A DNA stretch of 64,000 nucleotides from Mycobacterium sp. ACS1612 (GCF_001667505.1 NZ_LZHZ01000002.1:1-64000); one strand, 5' to 3'; shown: positions 1 to 8,786, numbered from the stretch's first letter. Translations and numbers: made by a program. The notes: generated by a model not told the origin, from the letters alone.

Positions 1-122
1 GACAACCCACGGATGCGCCTTCACATACACAACAACCTCCAACTAAATGGCTGTTGCAATCACCCCCGGAAACCGCCGCCCAAAAATGGGCACTTTTGCG
101 TCTGCTCGCCGCGGAAGTTGCA

Positions 123-162
123 TTGACAGCGCAGGCTAGGGCTGGTTTCATATCCGGTTATG
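123..162 (+). promoter_or_regulatory. candidate cysD promoter with overlapping palindromic operator
   Basis: TTGACA at 123-128 is a perfect -35 hexamer. Seventeen bases later TTTCAT (146-151) matches four of six -10 positions. The 14-bp near-palindrome CATATCCGGTTATG (149-162, 12 of 14 symmetric) overlaps the -10, as expected for a repressor site. The Rrf2 regulator at the end of this gene cluster is a possible ligand. The promoter is read from sequence; the operator role is inference. Confidence 0.4.
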
Positions 163-203
163 CAGATTATTCTGGTCATTTCTACCAACTTAATGAGGTT
201 GTG

Positions 204-1127
204 GTGACCGCCACGCAGGAACTCAATCCCGGCCGCTACGAGCTGAGCCATCTGCGCTCGCTCGAGGCCGAGGCCATCCACATCATTCGCGAGGTCGCCG
301 CGGAGTTCGAGCGGCCGGTGCTGCTGTTCTCCGGCGGCAAGGACTCCATCGTGATGCTGCACCTGGCGATCAAGGCGTTCCGGCCCGGCCGACTGCCTTT
401 CCCGGTCATGCACGTCGACACCGGACACAACTTCGACGAGGTGCTGACCGCGCGCGACGAACTCGTCGCCGAGTCCGGGGTCCGCCTCGTCGTCGCCAAG
501 GTGCAGGACGACATCGACGCCGGGCGTGTGGTCGAGACCATCCCGTCGCGCAACCCGATGCAGACCTTCACGCTGCTGCGCGCCATCCGGGAGAACAAGT
601 TCGACGCGGCCTTCGGCGGCGCCCGACGTGATGAGGAGAAGGCCCGCGCCAAGGAGCGGGTGTTCTCCTTCCGCGACGAGTTTGGCCAGTGGGATCCGAA
701 AAACCAGCGGCCTGAACTGTGGAACATCTACAACGGGCGGCACCGCAAGGGCGAGCACATTCGGGTGTTCCCGCTGTCGAACTGGACCGAATTCGACATC
801 TGGTCCTACATCGGCGCTGAGAAGATCAAGCTGCCGTCGATCTATTACGCCCATGAGCGCAAAGTGTTCGAGCGCGACGGCATGCTGCTCGCGGTGCACA
901 AGTACATGCAGCCCCGCAAGGACGAGGAAGTCGTCACGAAGACCGTCCGCTTCCGCACCGTCGGCGACGTAACCTGCACCGGCTGCGTCGAGTCGTTGGC
1001 GGGCACCGTTTCCGAGGTGATCGCCGAGACTGCGGTGTCACGGTTGACCGAGCGCGGCGCCACCCGCGCCGACGACCGGATCTCCGAAGCCGGCATGGAA
1101 GACCGCAAGCGCGAGGGTTACTTCTGA
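204..1127 (+). CDS. cysD: sulfate adenylyltransferase subunit 2 (CysD)
   Basis: Small, catalytic subunit of ATP sulfurylase, which makes adenosine 5'-phosphosulfate from ATP and sulfate in the cytoplasm. The PP-loop SGGKDS sits at residues 43-48 of the 307-residue product, and the family C-terminus with EAGMEDRKREGYF is intact. I chose GTG at 204 because GAGG (195-198) lies five bases upstream and the protein then starts like other mycobacterial CysD proteins. The reading frame stays open back to an ATG at 54, but that extension resembles no CysD N-terminus and would cover the likely promoter. The stop overlaps the cysNC start by one base, so the genes are translationally coupled. Confidence 0.95.
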   Translation: MTATQELNPGRYELSHLRSLEAEAIHIIREVAAEFERPVLLFSGGKDSIVMLHLAIKAFRPGRLPFPVMHVDTGHNFDEVLTARDELVAESGVRLVVAKVQDDIDAGRVVETIPSRNPMQTFTLLRAIRENKFDAAFGGARRDEEKARAKERVFSFRDEFGQWDPKNQRPELWNIYNGRHRKGEHIRVFPLSNWTEFDIWSYIGAEKIKLPSIYYAHERKVFERDGMLLAVHKYMQPRKDEEVVTKTVRFRTVGDVTCTGCVESLAGTVSEVIAETAVSRLTERGATRADDRISEAGMEDRKREGYF

Positions 1128-2971
1128 TGACGACACTTCTGCGCATCGCGACCGCGGGCTCGGTCGACGATGGCAAGTCCACGCTGATCGGTCGGCTGCT
1201 GTTCGACTCCAAAGCTGTGATGGAGGACCAACTGGCGGCCGTCGAGCGCACCTCCAAGGAACGCGGGCACGACTACACCGACCTGGCGCTTGTCACCGAC
1301 GGCCTGCGCGCCGAGCGCGAACAGGGCATCACGATCGACGTTGCCTACCGCTACTTCGCCACGGCCAAGCGGAAATTCATCATCGCCGACACCCCGGGGC
1401 ACATCCAGTACACCCGCAACATGGTCACCGGCACGTCGACCGCGCAGCTGGCGATCGTGTTGGTCGACGCGCGGCACGGGCTGTTGGAGCAGTCGCGTCG
1501 GCACGCGTTTTTGGCGTCGCTGCTGGGCATCCGGCACATCGTGCTTGCGGTCAACAAGATGGACCTGATCGACTGGGACCAAAAGACATTCGAGACGACT
1601 CGTGATGAGTTCCATGAGTTCGCGGCCCGTCTCGACATCCACGACGTGACCACCATCCCGTTGTCGGCGCTGCAGGGCGACAACGTGGTGACCAAGTCGA
1701 GCAACACCCCGTGGTACGACGGGCCCTCGCTGCTGTCACACCTCGAAGAGGTCTACATCGCGGGCGACCGCAACCTCGTCGACGTGCGGTTCCCGGTGCA
1801 GTACGTGATCCGGCCGCAGACGCACCATCACCTCGACCACCGCAGCTACGCGGGCACCGTTGCCAGCGGCGTCATGCGTCCCGGCGACGAGATCGTCGTG
1901 CTGCCCAGCGGTAAGACCAGCCGCATCACCACGATCGAAGGCCCGAGCGGCCCTGTGCAGGAAGCTTTTCCGCCGATGGCCGTGTCCGTCAGCCTCGCCG
2001 ACGACATTGACATCTCCCGGGGTGACCTGATCGCGCGGCCGAACAACCAGCCGCGGGTGACGCAAGAGTTCGACGCCACGGTGTGCTGGATGGCCGACGG
2101 ATCGGCGCTTGAGCCCGGCCGCGACTACATCATCAAGCACACGACACACACGACGCGGGTCAGGGTGACCGCGCTCGACTACCGGCTCGACGTCAACACC
2201 CTGCACCGCGACAAGTCCGCGACTGCACTGAAACTCAATGAGCTGGGCCGCGTCTCGCTGCGCACCCAGGTGCCGCTGCTGCTCGACGAGTACAGCCGCA
2301 ACTCTGCGACCGGTTCGTTCATCCTGATCGACCCCAACACCAACGGCACCGTCGCGGCAGGCATGATCCTGCCCTATGTGACGGCCCGCACCGCAAGCCC
2401 GAACACTGTGCGCCATGAATCGCTGTGCACCTCCGAAGACCGGCTGTCGAAGGGCCGCACCGTGTGGTTCACCGGTCTGTCCGGTTCCGGGAAGTCGTCG
2501 GTGGCCATGCTCGTCGAACAGAAGCTGTTGGAAAGAGGTTGTCCCGCCTATGTTCTCGACGGCGACAACCTGCGCCACGGCCTGAATGCGGACCTGGGCT
2601 TCTCGATGGCCGACCGCGCCGAGAACCAGCGCAGGCTCGCTCACATCGCCGCGATTCTGGCCGACTCGGGTCAGGTCGTGCTCGTCCCGGCGATCAGCCC
2701 GCTCGAGGAGCACCGCGCGCTGGCACGCAAGCTCACCACCGAAGCCGGCCTGGAATTCTTCGAGGTGTTCTGCGACACGCCCCTGGAGGATTGCGAACGT
2801 CGTGACCCGAAGGGGTTGTACGCCAAGGCCAGGGCCGGCGAGATCACCCACTTCACCGGGATCGACAGCCCGTATCAGCGGCCCAAGAACCCGGATCTGC
2901 GACTGACGCCGGACCGCAGCACCGAGGAACTCGCCGACCTGGTGATCGAGCTGTTGGAAAGCAAGCGGTGA
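1127..2971 (+). CDS. cysN: bifunctional sulfate adenylyltransferase subunit 1 / adenylylsulfate kinase (CysNC)
   Basis: Fusion of the GTPase subunit of ATP sulfurylase with APS kinase. The N-terminal GTPase has GSVDDGKST near residues 12-20, the DTPGH switch motif and NKMD. An elongation-factor-like beta-barrel follows. The APS kinase P-loop GLSGSGKSS lies near residue 450, and the kinase supplies PAPS for sulfotransferases and assimilation. The length of 614 residues is that of the mycobacterial fusion, and no key motif is missing. It starts inside the cysD stop and its own stop overlaps cysQ by four bases (GTGA), so cysD-cysNC-cysQ form one tight operon. Confidence 0.96.
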   Translation: MTTLLRIATAGSVDDGKSTLIGRLLFDSKAVMEDQLAAVERTSKERGHDYTDLALVTDGLRAEREQGITIDVAYRYFATAKRKFIIADTPGHIQYTRNMVTGTSTAQLAIVLVDARHGLLEQSRRHAFLASLLGIRHIVLAVNKMDLIDWDQKTFETTRDEFHEFAARLDIHDVTTIPLSALQGDNVVTKSSNTPWYDGPSLLSHLEEVYIAGDRNLVDVRFPVQYVIRPQTHHHLDHRSYAGTVASGVMRPGDEIVVLPSGKTSRITTIEGPSGPVQEAFPPMAVSVSLADDIDISRGDLIARPNNQPRVTQEFDATVCWMADGSALEPGRDYIIKHTTHTTRVRVTALDYRLDVNTLHRDKSATALKLNELGRVSLRTQVPLLLDEYSRNSATGSFILIDPNTNGTVAAGMILPYVTARTASPNTVRHESLCTSEDRLSKGRTVWFTGLSGSGKSSVAMLVEQKLLERGCPAYVLDGDNLRHGLNADLGFSMADRAENQRRLAHIAAILADSGQVVLVPAISPLEEHRALARKLTTEAGLEFFEVFCDTPLEDCERRDPKGLYAKARAGEITHFTGIDSPYQRPKNPDLRLTPDRSTEELADLVIELLESKR

Positions 2972-3699
2972 CCGACCACGAGGTGGCGGCACAACTGGCC
3001 ACGGCGGCGGGCAAACTGCTGCTCGACATCCGTGCTGAGCTGGCCGACGCCACCGAGGCGGAGCGAAAAGCCGCGGGCGACAAGCGGTCTCACGACTTCT
3101 TGACGGACGCGCTGGCGTCGCAGCGGCCCGGTGACGCGGTGCTGTCTGAGGAGGGTGCCGACAACTCGGTGCGGCTGTCCGCCGAGCGGGTGTGGATCGT
3201 CGACCCGCTCGACGGCACCAGGGAGTTCTCCGAGCCCGGCCGCGACGACTGGGCGGTACACGTCGCGCTGTGGCAGGCGGGGGAGTTGGTCGCGGGCGCG
3301 GTTGCCCTTCCCGCACAAGGCATCACGCTTGCCACGCCGACGGTCACCGCGCCGCTGGCAGCCGCGGACAAGCCGCGCATCGTGGTGTCGCGCACCAGGC
3401 CGCCCGCCGTTGCACTCGCGGTGCGGGACGCGTTGGACGGCACGCTGGTCGAAATGGGCTCGGCCGGCGCCAAGGTCGCGTCGGTCGTGCAGGGCATCTC
3501 CGATGTCTACGTCCATGCCGGCGGCCAATACGAGTGGGACTCCGCGGCGCCGGTCGCGGTCGCCCGCGCGGCGGGCCTGCACACGTCACGCATCGACGGC
3601 ACGCCGCTGGTCTACAACCAGGCCGACCCGTTGCTGCCGGACCTCGTGGTGTGCCGTCCCGAGTTCGCCGACGCGGTGCTGACGGTCACCTCGGGCTGA
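2968..3699 (+). CDS. cysQ: 3'(2'),5'-bisphosphate nucleotidase (CysQ)
   Basis: Inositol-monophosphatase-fold phosphatase that removes the 3'-phosphate of PAP (and can act on PAPS), clearing the by-product of sulfation. The metal-binding signature DPLDGTREF (about residues 77-85) and the upstream EE of LSEEGAD are present. A C-terminal WDSAAPVAVARAAG motif completes the site. The GTG start overlaps the cysNC stop, which supports a role recycling the product of that pathway. At 243 residues it is a normal length. A broader inositol phosphatase activity cannot be excluded from sequence. Confidence 0.9.
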   Translation: MTDHEVAAQLATAAGKLLLDIRAELADATEAERKAAGDKRSHDFLTDALASQRPGDAVLSEEGADNSVRLSAERVWIVDPLDGTREFSEPGRDDWAVHVALWQAGELVAGAVALPAQGITLATPTVTAPLAAADKPRIVVSRTRPPAVALAVRDALDGTLVEMGSAGAKVASVVQGISDVYVHAGGQYEWDSAAPVAVARAAGLHTSRIDGTPLVYNQADPLLPDLVVCRPEFADAVLTVTSG

Positions 3700-3812
3700 T
3701 CGGCCGGTGCGGCGGGACCGCCGAGACGCGGTTCGCACGTTTCGTCACCGGTGACGGGTCGGTGCGGTTCGCGGCGCCCGTACTCATCGCGAACGCTGCA
3801 GCCTGATGCCAG

Positions 3813-3824
3813 TACGCTCGGCGC
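3813..3824 (+). promoter_or_regulatory. -10 element for a leaderless start
   Basis: TACGCT at 3813-3818 fits the mycobacterial TANNNT -10 and ends six bases before the GTG at 3825. Transcription would begin at or next to the start codon. No Shine-Dalgarno sequence precedes the gene. Confidence 0.5.
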
Positions 3825-4421
3825 GTGAGCAACCCGACCCTGCGCGTCCTGGCCGATCTACCGCAACAGCCGGTCAGCCTCTCGGAATCGACACTGATCC
3901 TGATCGACTGCCAGAACACCTACACGCGCGGCGTGATGGAACTCGAGGGCGTGCAAGAGGCGCTCGACGAGGCCGCCGCGCTGCTCGACCGGGCGCGCTC
4001 GGCAGGCATCCCGATCATTCACATCCAGCACGACGACGGTCCCGGTTCCCTCTACGACATCGAAGGGGAGAGCGGCGCGATCGTGTCCCGCGTGGCCCCG
4101 CGCAACGGTGAACCGGTGGTGGTGAAGAACTACCCGAATTCGTTCGTGCAGACCGACCTCGACCAAGTCCTGAAGACCTCCAACGCGACGAATCTGGTGC
4201 TGGCCGGGTTCATGACGCACATGTGCGTCAACTCCACCGCCCGTGGCGCGTTCAACCTGGGCTATGCGCCGACTGTGGTCGCTAGTGCCACCGCGACGAG
4301 GGCGCTGCCAGGAGTGGGTGACTCGACGGTGTCCGCCGAGGCGCTGCAGGCCGCCAGCCTGGCCGCGATGGCTGACCTGTTCGCGGTCGTCGTGCCCGGC
4401 GCCTACGACATCCCCGATTAG
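3825..4421 (+). CDS. isochorismatase-family cysteine hydrolase
   Basis: Cytoplasmic hydrolase of the isochorismatase/nicotinamidase superfamily, 198 residues. The catalytic triad is visible: Asp28 in LIDCQNTY, Lys101 in VVKNYPNSF and Cys134 in THMCVNSTARGA. A cis-peptide-type GF precedes the cysteine motif. The substrate cannot be named; ureide, amide or isochorismate-like substrates are all seen in the superfamily. The start is GTG, directly after a -10-like hexamer, so it is probably translated from a leaderless mRNA separate from the cys operon. Confidence 0.85.
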   Translation: MSNPTLRVLADLPQQPVSLSESTLILIDCQNTYTRGVMELEGVQEALDEAAALLDRARSAGIPIIHIQHDDGPGSLYDIEGESGAIVSRVAPRNGEPVVVKNYPNSFVQTDLDQVLKTSNATNLVLAGFMTHMCVNSTARGAFNLGYAPTVVASATATRALPGVGDSTVSAEALQAASLAAMADLFAVVVPGAYDIPD

Positions 4422-4430
4422 TCTTTCGGC
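4419..4430 (+). promoter_or_regulatory. -10 element overlapping the upstream stop codon
   Basis: TAGTCT (4419-4424) includes the TAG stop of the hydrolase gene and ends six bases before the ATG at 4431. This is a leaderless arrangement built into a nine-base intergenic gap. Confidence 0.5.
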
Positions 4431-5093
4431 ATGTCGGCCACGCCCTCCACCCAGGTCACCCGGCTCCGCGAAAAGCAGGACACGTCGCGGCGGCGGCTCG
4501 ACGAACTCCTCGACAGCACACCCCTTGCGACGGTCGCTCTGGTGCGCGATGGGCATCCCGTCGTGTTCCCGACGGGCTTCGCGCGCCTCGACGACGAACT
4601 CGTCATCCACGGGTCGACCGGTTCACCGTGGCTGCGCGCGCTGGCGGCCGGCGCGTCGGCGGCGGTTTCGGTCACCGCGCTGGACGGTGTGATGGTGGCG
4701 CGCAGCGGGTTTGAGTCCTCGTTCCGCTACCGCAGCGCCGCGATCTTCGGGCGGTTCGAGGTGATCGACGGAGACGACAAAGAGCGCTATCTCGACGCGT
4801 TGGTGGAGGCCTTCATCCCGGGGCGAGTCGCCGAATTGCGGGCAAGCAACCGCAAGGAAATCGCGGCTACGCAGGCCTTGCGGCTGGCCATCGGCGAGAC
4901 GAACTGGTCGTTGAAAGTCAGCGACGGCTGGCCGGAGGATCCGCCGGAGGACGTCGCGTCGGGAGCGTGGGCGGGCGTGGTGCCGATGACGGTCACCTAT
5001 GGCCCGCCGCAGCCCGCCCCCGACAACCTGCCCGGCACGCCGATGCCTGCGTCTGTACGCGCGTTGAGCGGTAACTTCGACAATCCCGACTAA
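4431..5093 (+). CDS. pyridoxamine 5'-phosphate oxidase family protein
   Basis: 220-residue protein with the split-barrel flavin-binding fold of the PNPOx/NimA-like family. Recognisable stretches are [19 protein letters not shown] and [27 protein letters not shown], followed by the family C-terminus [17 protein letters not shown]. It probably binds FMN or a related flavin; true PNP oxidase activity is unlikely because related actinobacterial proteins act on other substrates (inference). It stands between the hydrolase and the Rrf2 gene with its own apparent -10. Confidence 0.8.
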   Translation: MSATPSTQVTRLREKQDTSRRRLDELLDSTPLATVALVRDGHPVVFPTGFARLDDELVIHGSTGSPWLRALAAGASAAVSVTALDGVMVARSGFESSFRYRSAAIFGRFEVIDGDDKERYLDALVEAFIPGRVAELRASNRKEIAATQALRLAIGETNWSLKVSDGWPEDPPEDVASGAWAGVVPMTVTYGPPQPAPDNLPGTPMPASVRALSGNFDNPD

Positions 5094-5103
5094 CCTGGCC
5101 AAC
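5091..5103 (+). promoter_or_regulatory. -10 element for a leaderless start
   Basis: TAACCT (5091-5096) begins with the TAA stop of the flavoprotein gene and lies seven bases before the ATG at 5104. It is the third consecutive gene with this layout. Confidence 0.45.
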
Positions 5104-5604
5104 ATGCGGATGTCGGCCAAGGCGGAGTATGCCGTCCGGGCCATGATCCAGCTCGCCACCGTCGAGGCCGGTGTGCTGGTCAAGACCGACGACCTGGCGA
5201 AGGCGCAGGGCATCCCGCCGCAGTTTCTCGTCGACATCCTGTCCGAACTGCGCACCGACCGGCTGGTCCGCAGCCACCGCGGCCGCGACGGCGGCTACGA
5301 ACTGGCCAGGGCGGCCGCCGACATCAGCATCGCCGATGTCCTGCGCTGCATCGACGGGCCGCTGGCCAGCGTGCGGGATATCGGGCTGGGCGATCTGCCG
5401 TATTCGGGTCCGACCGCCGCACTGACCGACGTGTGGCGCGCGCTGCGCGCCAGCATGCGATCGGTGCTCGAAGAGACCAGCCTCGCCGACGTCGCTTCGG
5501 GTACGCTGCCCAACCACGTTGCGAAGATGGCGGGCGACTACCTCGGCCAGGAGCAGCAGCGCGGCCACACGACGGCCGAGCCGTCGCAAGATCCCGTGGG
5601 CTAG
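5104..5604 (+). CDS. Rrf2-family transcriptional regulator
   Basis: 166-residue winged-helix DNA-binding protein (N-terminus [18 protein letters not shown]; recognition helix around residues 37-55; wing with [12 protein letters not shown]). It matches the position of Rv1287 next to the cysD-cysN genes of M. tuberculosis. It has a single cysteine, Cys82, so it lacks the three-cysteine [Fe-S] ligand set of IscR/RsrR-type members. A CymR-like role in sulfur control is a reasonable inference from the neighbouring cys operon. The last four bases overlap the convergent TetR gene. Confidence 0.88.
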   Translation: MRMSAKAEYAVRAMIQLATVEAGVLVKTDDLAKAQGIPPQFLVDILSELRTDRLVRSHRGRDGGYELARAAADISIADVLRCIDGPLASVRDIGLGDLPYSGPTAALTDVWRALRASMRSVLEETSLADVASGTLPNHVAKMAGDYLGQEQQRGHTTAEPSQDPVG

Positions 5605-6239
5605 CGACGCTTGCGCAATCTGCGCGTCGCGATGCCGTCGAGCAGCATGCACAGCCCGCGGTCGAAGTCCTCCTCGGGCGACATTCGCATCGCAACCTTC
5701 GACAGTGACCCGATGTGCGGATACGCGTCGCCCGCCACCGTGCCGATCCGCGCAGCGACATCGGCCGCGTCACGGCCGCGAGTCAGCGGGCCTGCCAATT
5801 CGGTCTGCACGGCGCCGATGACGAAGCCGAGCACGGCGTGGAACGCGGCCAATCGGTCGTGGTCGGGCAGCCCGCCCCGCTCGAGTGCGGAGATCAGCGC
5901 GTCGGCGGCGGCATAACCCGTGGCCGACAACGTACGACGGGTCAGCACCAGCGGAATCGCGGCGGGGTGCGCGCGGATGCCACGCCACATCGCGTCGGCG
6001 ATCGCGTACGCATCGTGCTGCCAATCGTCTGTCGGTGCGGGCAGTCGTACATCCGCGACCACCGCGGCGACGACCAACTCCTCGAGCCCTTCCTTATCGG
6101 GCACATAGTTGTAGAGCGTCATCGGTCCCGTGCCCAACGCGGCAGCCACCGATCGCATGCTCAGGGCGGAAAGCCCTTCCTCGTCGACGATTTCGAGCGC
6201 CGTCGCAGCGATCTCGTCGGTTGTGAACCGTGCCCGCAT
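5601..6239 (-). CDS. TetR-family transcriptional regulator
   Basis: 212 residues with an N-terminal TetR helix-turn-helix ([21 protein letters not shown] through [19 protein letters not shown]) and a TetR_C-type ligand domain. The start ATG has GAGGGG six bases upstream. It is divergent from an alpha/beta hydrolase gene, and the 87-bp gap carries a perfect 15-bp inverted repeat, so it probably represses both genes and responds to a hydrolase substrate or product (inference). Confidence 0.88.
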   Translation of the reverse strand: MRARFTTDEIAATALEIVDEEGLSALSMRSVAAALGTGPMTLYNYVPDKEGLEELVVAAVVADVRLPAPTDDWQHDAYAIADAMWRGIRAHPAAIPLVLTRRTLSATGYAAADALISALERGGLPDHDRLAAFHAVLGFVIGAVQTELAGPLTRGRDAADVAARIGTVAGDAYPHIGSLSKVAMRMSPEEDFDRGLCMLLDGIATRRLRKRR

Positions 6240-6264
6240 CTGTCACCCCTCGACACCCCTTGAC

Positions 6265-6311
6265 AAGTACACCGTACGTAACGCAGTGTAGCCAACACGT
6301 ACGGTGTACTT
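6265..6311. promoter_or_regulatory. 15-bp perfect inverted repeat, probable TetR operator pair
   Basis: AAGTACACCGTACGT at 6265-6279 is repeated inverted as ACGTACGGTGTACTT at 6297-6311, with 17 bases between. Each arm has a GTAC-N3-GTAC core, so each may itself be a dimer site. TACGGT, a TANNNT hexamer, lies in both arms in outward orientation, so binding would block both divergent promoters. Confidence 0.75.
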
Positions 6312-6326
6312 ATATCGGAGGTGTAG

Positions 6327-7229
6327 ATGCCGGCGACCATCCCGACCCAACGGGTCGACTTCTCATGCCGAGGCGAGGGCTGCGCGGCATGGCTGACGCT
6401 GCCCGCCGGACCTGGGCCCCATCCGGCCGTCGTGCTCGTGCACGGGCTCGGGGCGACACACGACATGATGCTGGCGCAGTACGAGCAGCAGTTCGCCGGA
6501 GCCGGCATAGCCACACTGGCGTTCGACTACCGCAACACCGGTAGCTCGGGTGGTCTGCCGCGCCAACACATTTCGGCTCGCGACCAACGCCAAGATGTGG
6601 TGGCGGCGCTGGAACACGTCATGGCGAGACCGGACGTCGACGCGGAGCGGGTCGGGCTGTGGGGCACCAGCCTGGGCGGAATGAACGTGGTCCGGGTCGC
6701 CGCCGAGCGCTCCGACGTGGCGGCCGCGGTGGTGCAGTGCCCGATCGTGCACGGGCCCGGTGCGGCGCGAAAATTGGGAGTGCGCGCCGCGTTGCGACTG
6801 ACGCCCGCCATTGCGGAGGACATGCTCCGCACGGCATTTCGCAGGGGGCGCCGGTACATGCCGATCGTCGGGCCGCCAGCGGGCTTCGCCATGGTGACCG
6901 TCGACGGCGCCGAATCGGGTTGGCGATCGACTGTCCCGCCCGGCGGGCGGTTCGACAACCGCATCGCGGCCGCCGACGCGGTGGCCATGGTGTTGACGTC
7001 CTCGCTGCGCCACGCTCGCCGCATCGAGGCGCCGTTGCTCGTCTGCGTCTGCGACCGGGAGAACCTGATGGACCCCGCGTACGCGGCGTTGCTGGCGCGG
7101 CGCGCACCTCGTGGTGTCGCCAAGCATTACGACTCCGATCATTTCGCGATCTACCACCTGCCGCTTGCTACACAAGTGATGGCCGACCAAACCGCGTTTC
7201 TTCAGGAGCACCTCGGTGTCCGCGCGTGA
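6327..7229 (+). CDS. alpha/beta hydrolase
   Basis: 300-residue alpha/beta-hydrolase. The nucleophile elbow GTSLGG places Ser115 as nucleophile, the oxyanion region is HGLGATHDMM, and the C-terminal HFAIYH supplies the likely histidine. No signal peptide is visible, so it is probably cytoplasmic. GGAGG stands six bases before the ATG. Divergent from a TetR gene with a shared palindrome. Its stop overlaps the next gene by 14 bases. The substrate is unknown; dienelactone-hydrolase-like or esterase activity is possible. Confidence 0.85.
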   Translation: MPATIPTQRVDFSCRGEGCAAWLTLPAGPGPHPAVVLVHGLGATHDMMLAQYEQQFAGAGIATLAFDYRNTGSSGGLPRQHISARDQRQDVVAALEHVMARPDVDAERVGLWGTSLGGMNVVRVAAERSDVAAAVVQCPIVHGPGAARKLGVRAALRLTPAIAEDMLRTAFRRGRRYMPIVGPPAGFAMVTVDGAESGWRSTVPPGGRFDNRIAAADAVAMVLTSSLRHARRIEAPLLVCVCDRENLMDPAYAALLARRAPRGVAKHYDSDHFAIYHLPLATQVMADQTAFLQEHLGVRA

Positions 7230-7875
7230 CCGCCTGCGCGCCAACGACGCGCGATTTCATGAGCTTGCCGCCGGGTTCAGCGCCGCGGAGTGGGCACGGC
7301 CCAGCCTGTGCGAGCACTGGTCCAACCACGATGTGCTCGCCCATCTCGTCGTCGGGCACAGCGCCTCATCCGCAACGGTGATCTCCGAAATGCTGCGCCA
7401 CAGAGGGTCGTTCGACCGGGCCAACGCCGCGATGGCGCGTTCGCTCGCTGCCGCACGCACCCCGGCCGAACTGCTCGACGACTTCCAGCGACTGACCCAA
7501 CGCCCGCACGGGCTCGGCCGTTACTTCCCGTCGCCGCTGCTGCTCGGCGATCACGTCACGCACGAACTCGACATATTGTTTGCGCTCGGCCGCGAGCCTG
7601 TGATCCCCGCCGATGCGCTCGTCGCTGTGCTGGAAACCCAAGTGCGCGTGCCGAACCCGTTTGTCCCCGCGTATGCGAACGGCCGCGGGTTGCGCCTGGC
7701 CGCGACCGACGTCGGCTGGACGTACGGTGATCGAGGACCGGTAGTCCGTGGCCGCGCCGCCGAACTGGTGAGCGTGCTCGGCAACCGGCCCGCGATGCTG
7801 AGCCGCCTCGACGGTGACGGTGTGGATGTGCTGACGTCGCGGGTCAGCCGCCACCTGAGCCATAAGGACGGGTGA
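7216..7875 (+). CDS. maleylpyruvate isomerase family mycothiol-dependent enzyme
   Basis: 219 residues with the DinB-like four-helix fold of the mycothiol-dependent maleylpyruvate isomerase family. The N-terminal segment with RPSLCEHWSNHDVLAHLVVGH contains histidines of the expected metal site, and the late segment RGLRLAATDVGWTYGDRGP is typical of these actinobacterial proteins. The GTG start lies within the hydrolase gene, so the two are coupled and may act in one detoxification step (inference). The true reaction is unknown. Confidence 0.8.
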   Translation: MSARDRLRANDARFHELAAGFSAAEWARPSLCEHWSNHDVLAHLVVGHSASSATVISEMLRHRGSFDRANAAMARSLAAARTPAELLDDFQRLTQRPHGLGRYFPSPLLLGDHVTHELDILFALGREPVIPADALVAVLETQVRVPNPFVPAYANGRGLRLAATDVGWTYGDRGPVVRGRAAELVSVLGNRPAMLSRLDGDGVDVLTSRVSRHLSHKDG

Positions 7876-8236
7876 GGATTTCCAGGTAGTGCCCGCCCGG
7901 GTCCTGGAAGTACACGCCGCGGCCGCCGTCGTTGCGGTTGATCTCGCCCGGTCTGCTGCCGTGCGGATCCGCCCAATGCTGCATGCCGCGCTCACGGATG
8001 CGGCCGTAGATCGCGTCGAACTCGTCCTCGGAAACCAGGAACGCGTAATGCTGCGGGCGGATGCCCTCGTCCGGTCCCACCTGCGCGTAGTCGAGGCTGA
8101 CGCCGTGGTTCAGTTCGACGGCCAGAAACGGGCCGAATTCCTTGGCAGGTGGCAGACCGAACAACTCGGTGAAGAACCGGGCTGACTCCTCGCGGTCCTT
8201 AGCCGCGACGATGGTGTGGTTGAACGTGATCGCCAT
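7844..8236 (-). CDS. VOC-family (glyoxalase/dioxygenase-fold) protein
   Basis: 130-residue single vicinal-oxygen-chelate domain: MAITFNHTIVAAKDREESARFF at the start and VYFQDPGGHYLEILTRPYG at the end, with the terminal glutamate of the metal site in LEIL. The frame is open further upstream, but that stretch overlaps the divergent acetyltransferase gene and is not VOC-like. A TATCGT hexamer eight bases before the ATG suggests a leaderless transcript. Its 3' end overlaps the convergent isomerase gene by 32 bases. Substrate unknown. Confidence 0.85.
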   Translation of the reverse strand: MAITFNHTIVAAKDREESARFFTELFGLPPAKEFGPFLAVELNHGVSLDYAQVGPDEGIRPQHYAFLVSEDEFDAIYGRIRERGMQHWADPHGSRPGEINRNDGGRGVYFQDPGGHYLEILTRPYGSGGG

Positions 8237-8243
8237 ATCAATC

Positions 8244-8257
8244 CACGATAGGCCTAT
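8244..8257. promoter_or_regulatory. divergent start region with 10-bp palindrome
   Basis: The 19-bp gap between the VOC and acetyltransferase starts contains CACGAT (8244-8249), six bases before the rightward ATG, and TATCGT on the minus strand (8250-8245). The perfect palindrome ATAGGCCTAT (8248-8257) overlaps both. Two leaderless promoters appear interleaved here. Confidence 0.4.
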
Positions 8258-8786
8258 GTCAGAAGTCGAGACGCTCGCCGGTACGCGGATCAGGTTGCGT
8301 GCACCCACGATCGACGACGCGCAGCCGCTGTTCGACCACGTCGTGTCTGACCCGCAGGTATCGCGGTACATGTCGTGGCGCACGCATACCGATGTATCCG
8401 AGACGCGCCGGGTGATCACCGAGATCTTCAACGTCGGTGGCGAGACCACGTGGATCATCGAATTGCTCGACGGCGACGGTCCGATCGGGGTGTGCGGCTG
8501 GCGCAGGCCGCAACCGCACATCATCGACTTCGGTTATTTCCTGGGCAGGCCCTGGTGGGGCAGGGGCCTGATGTCGGAAGTCGTGCAACTGCTTCTCGAC
8601 AAGGCCCAGCGCGACCCCACCGTGTATCGGGTCACCGCGCACTGCCATGTCGACAACGCCGCGTCCGCGGCGCTGCTGCAACGCAGCGGGCTGACGCTGG
8701 AAGGCCGGCTGGCCCGCTATGCCGTGCTGCCGAACATCAGCGGCGAGCCGCAGGACTGCCTGTTGTTCGGCAAGGCCTTGCGGTAA
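8256..8786 (+). CDS. GNAT-family N-acetyltransferase
   Basis: 176-residue acetyltransferase of the RimJ/RimL type. It opens with TRIRLRAPTIDDAQPLFDHV, carries the acetyl-CoA site near RPWWGRGLMSEVVQLLLDKA, and ends with the NAASAALLQRSGLTLEGRLARY segment seen in this family. Substrate may be a protein N-terminus, antibiotic or small amine; sequence does not decide. I chose ATG 8256 since the longer frame has no homology and overlaps the divergent VOC gene. Confidence 0.85.
   Translation: MSEVETLAGTRIRLRAPTIDDAQPLFDHVVSDPQVSRYMSWRTHTDVSETRRVITEIFNVGGETTWIIELLDGDGPIGVCGWRRPQPHIIDFGYFLGRPWWGRGLMSEVVQLLLDKAQRDPTVYRVTAHCHVDNAASAALLQRSGLTLEGRLARYAVLPNISGEPQDCLLFGKALR

Noticed and set aside
1-122. 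Riboswitch or SAM-type leader upstream of cysD
   Set aside because: No conserved riboswitch core or terminator-antiterminator pair could be seen.
54-203. 50-residue N-terminal extension of CysD
   Set aside because: No similarity to CysD N-termini, no ribosome-binding site, and it would cover a good promoter.
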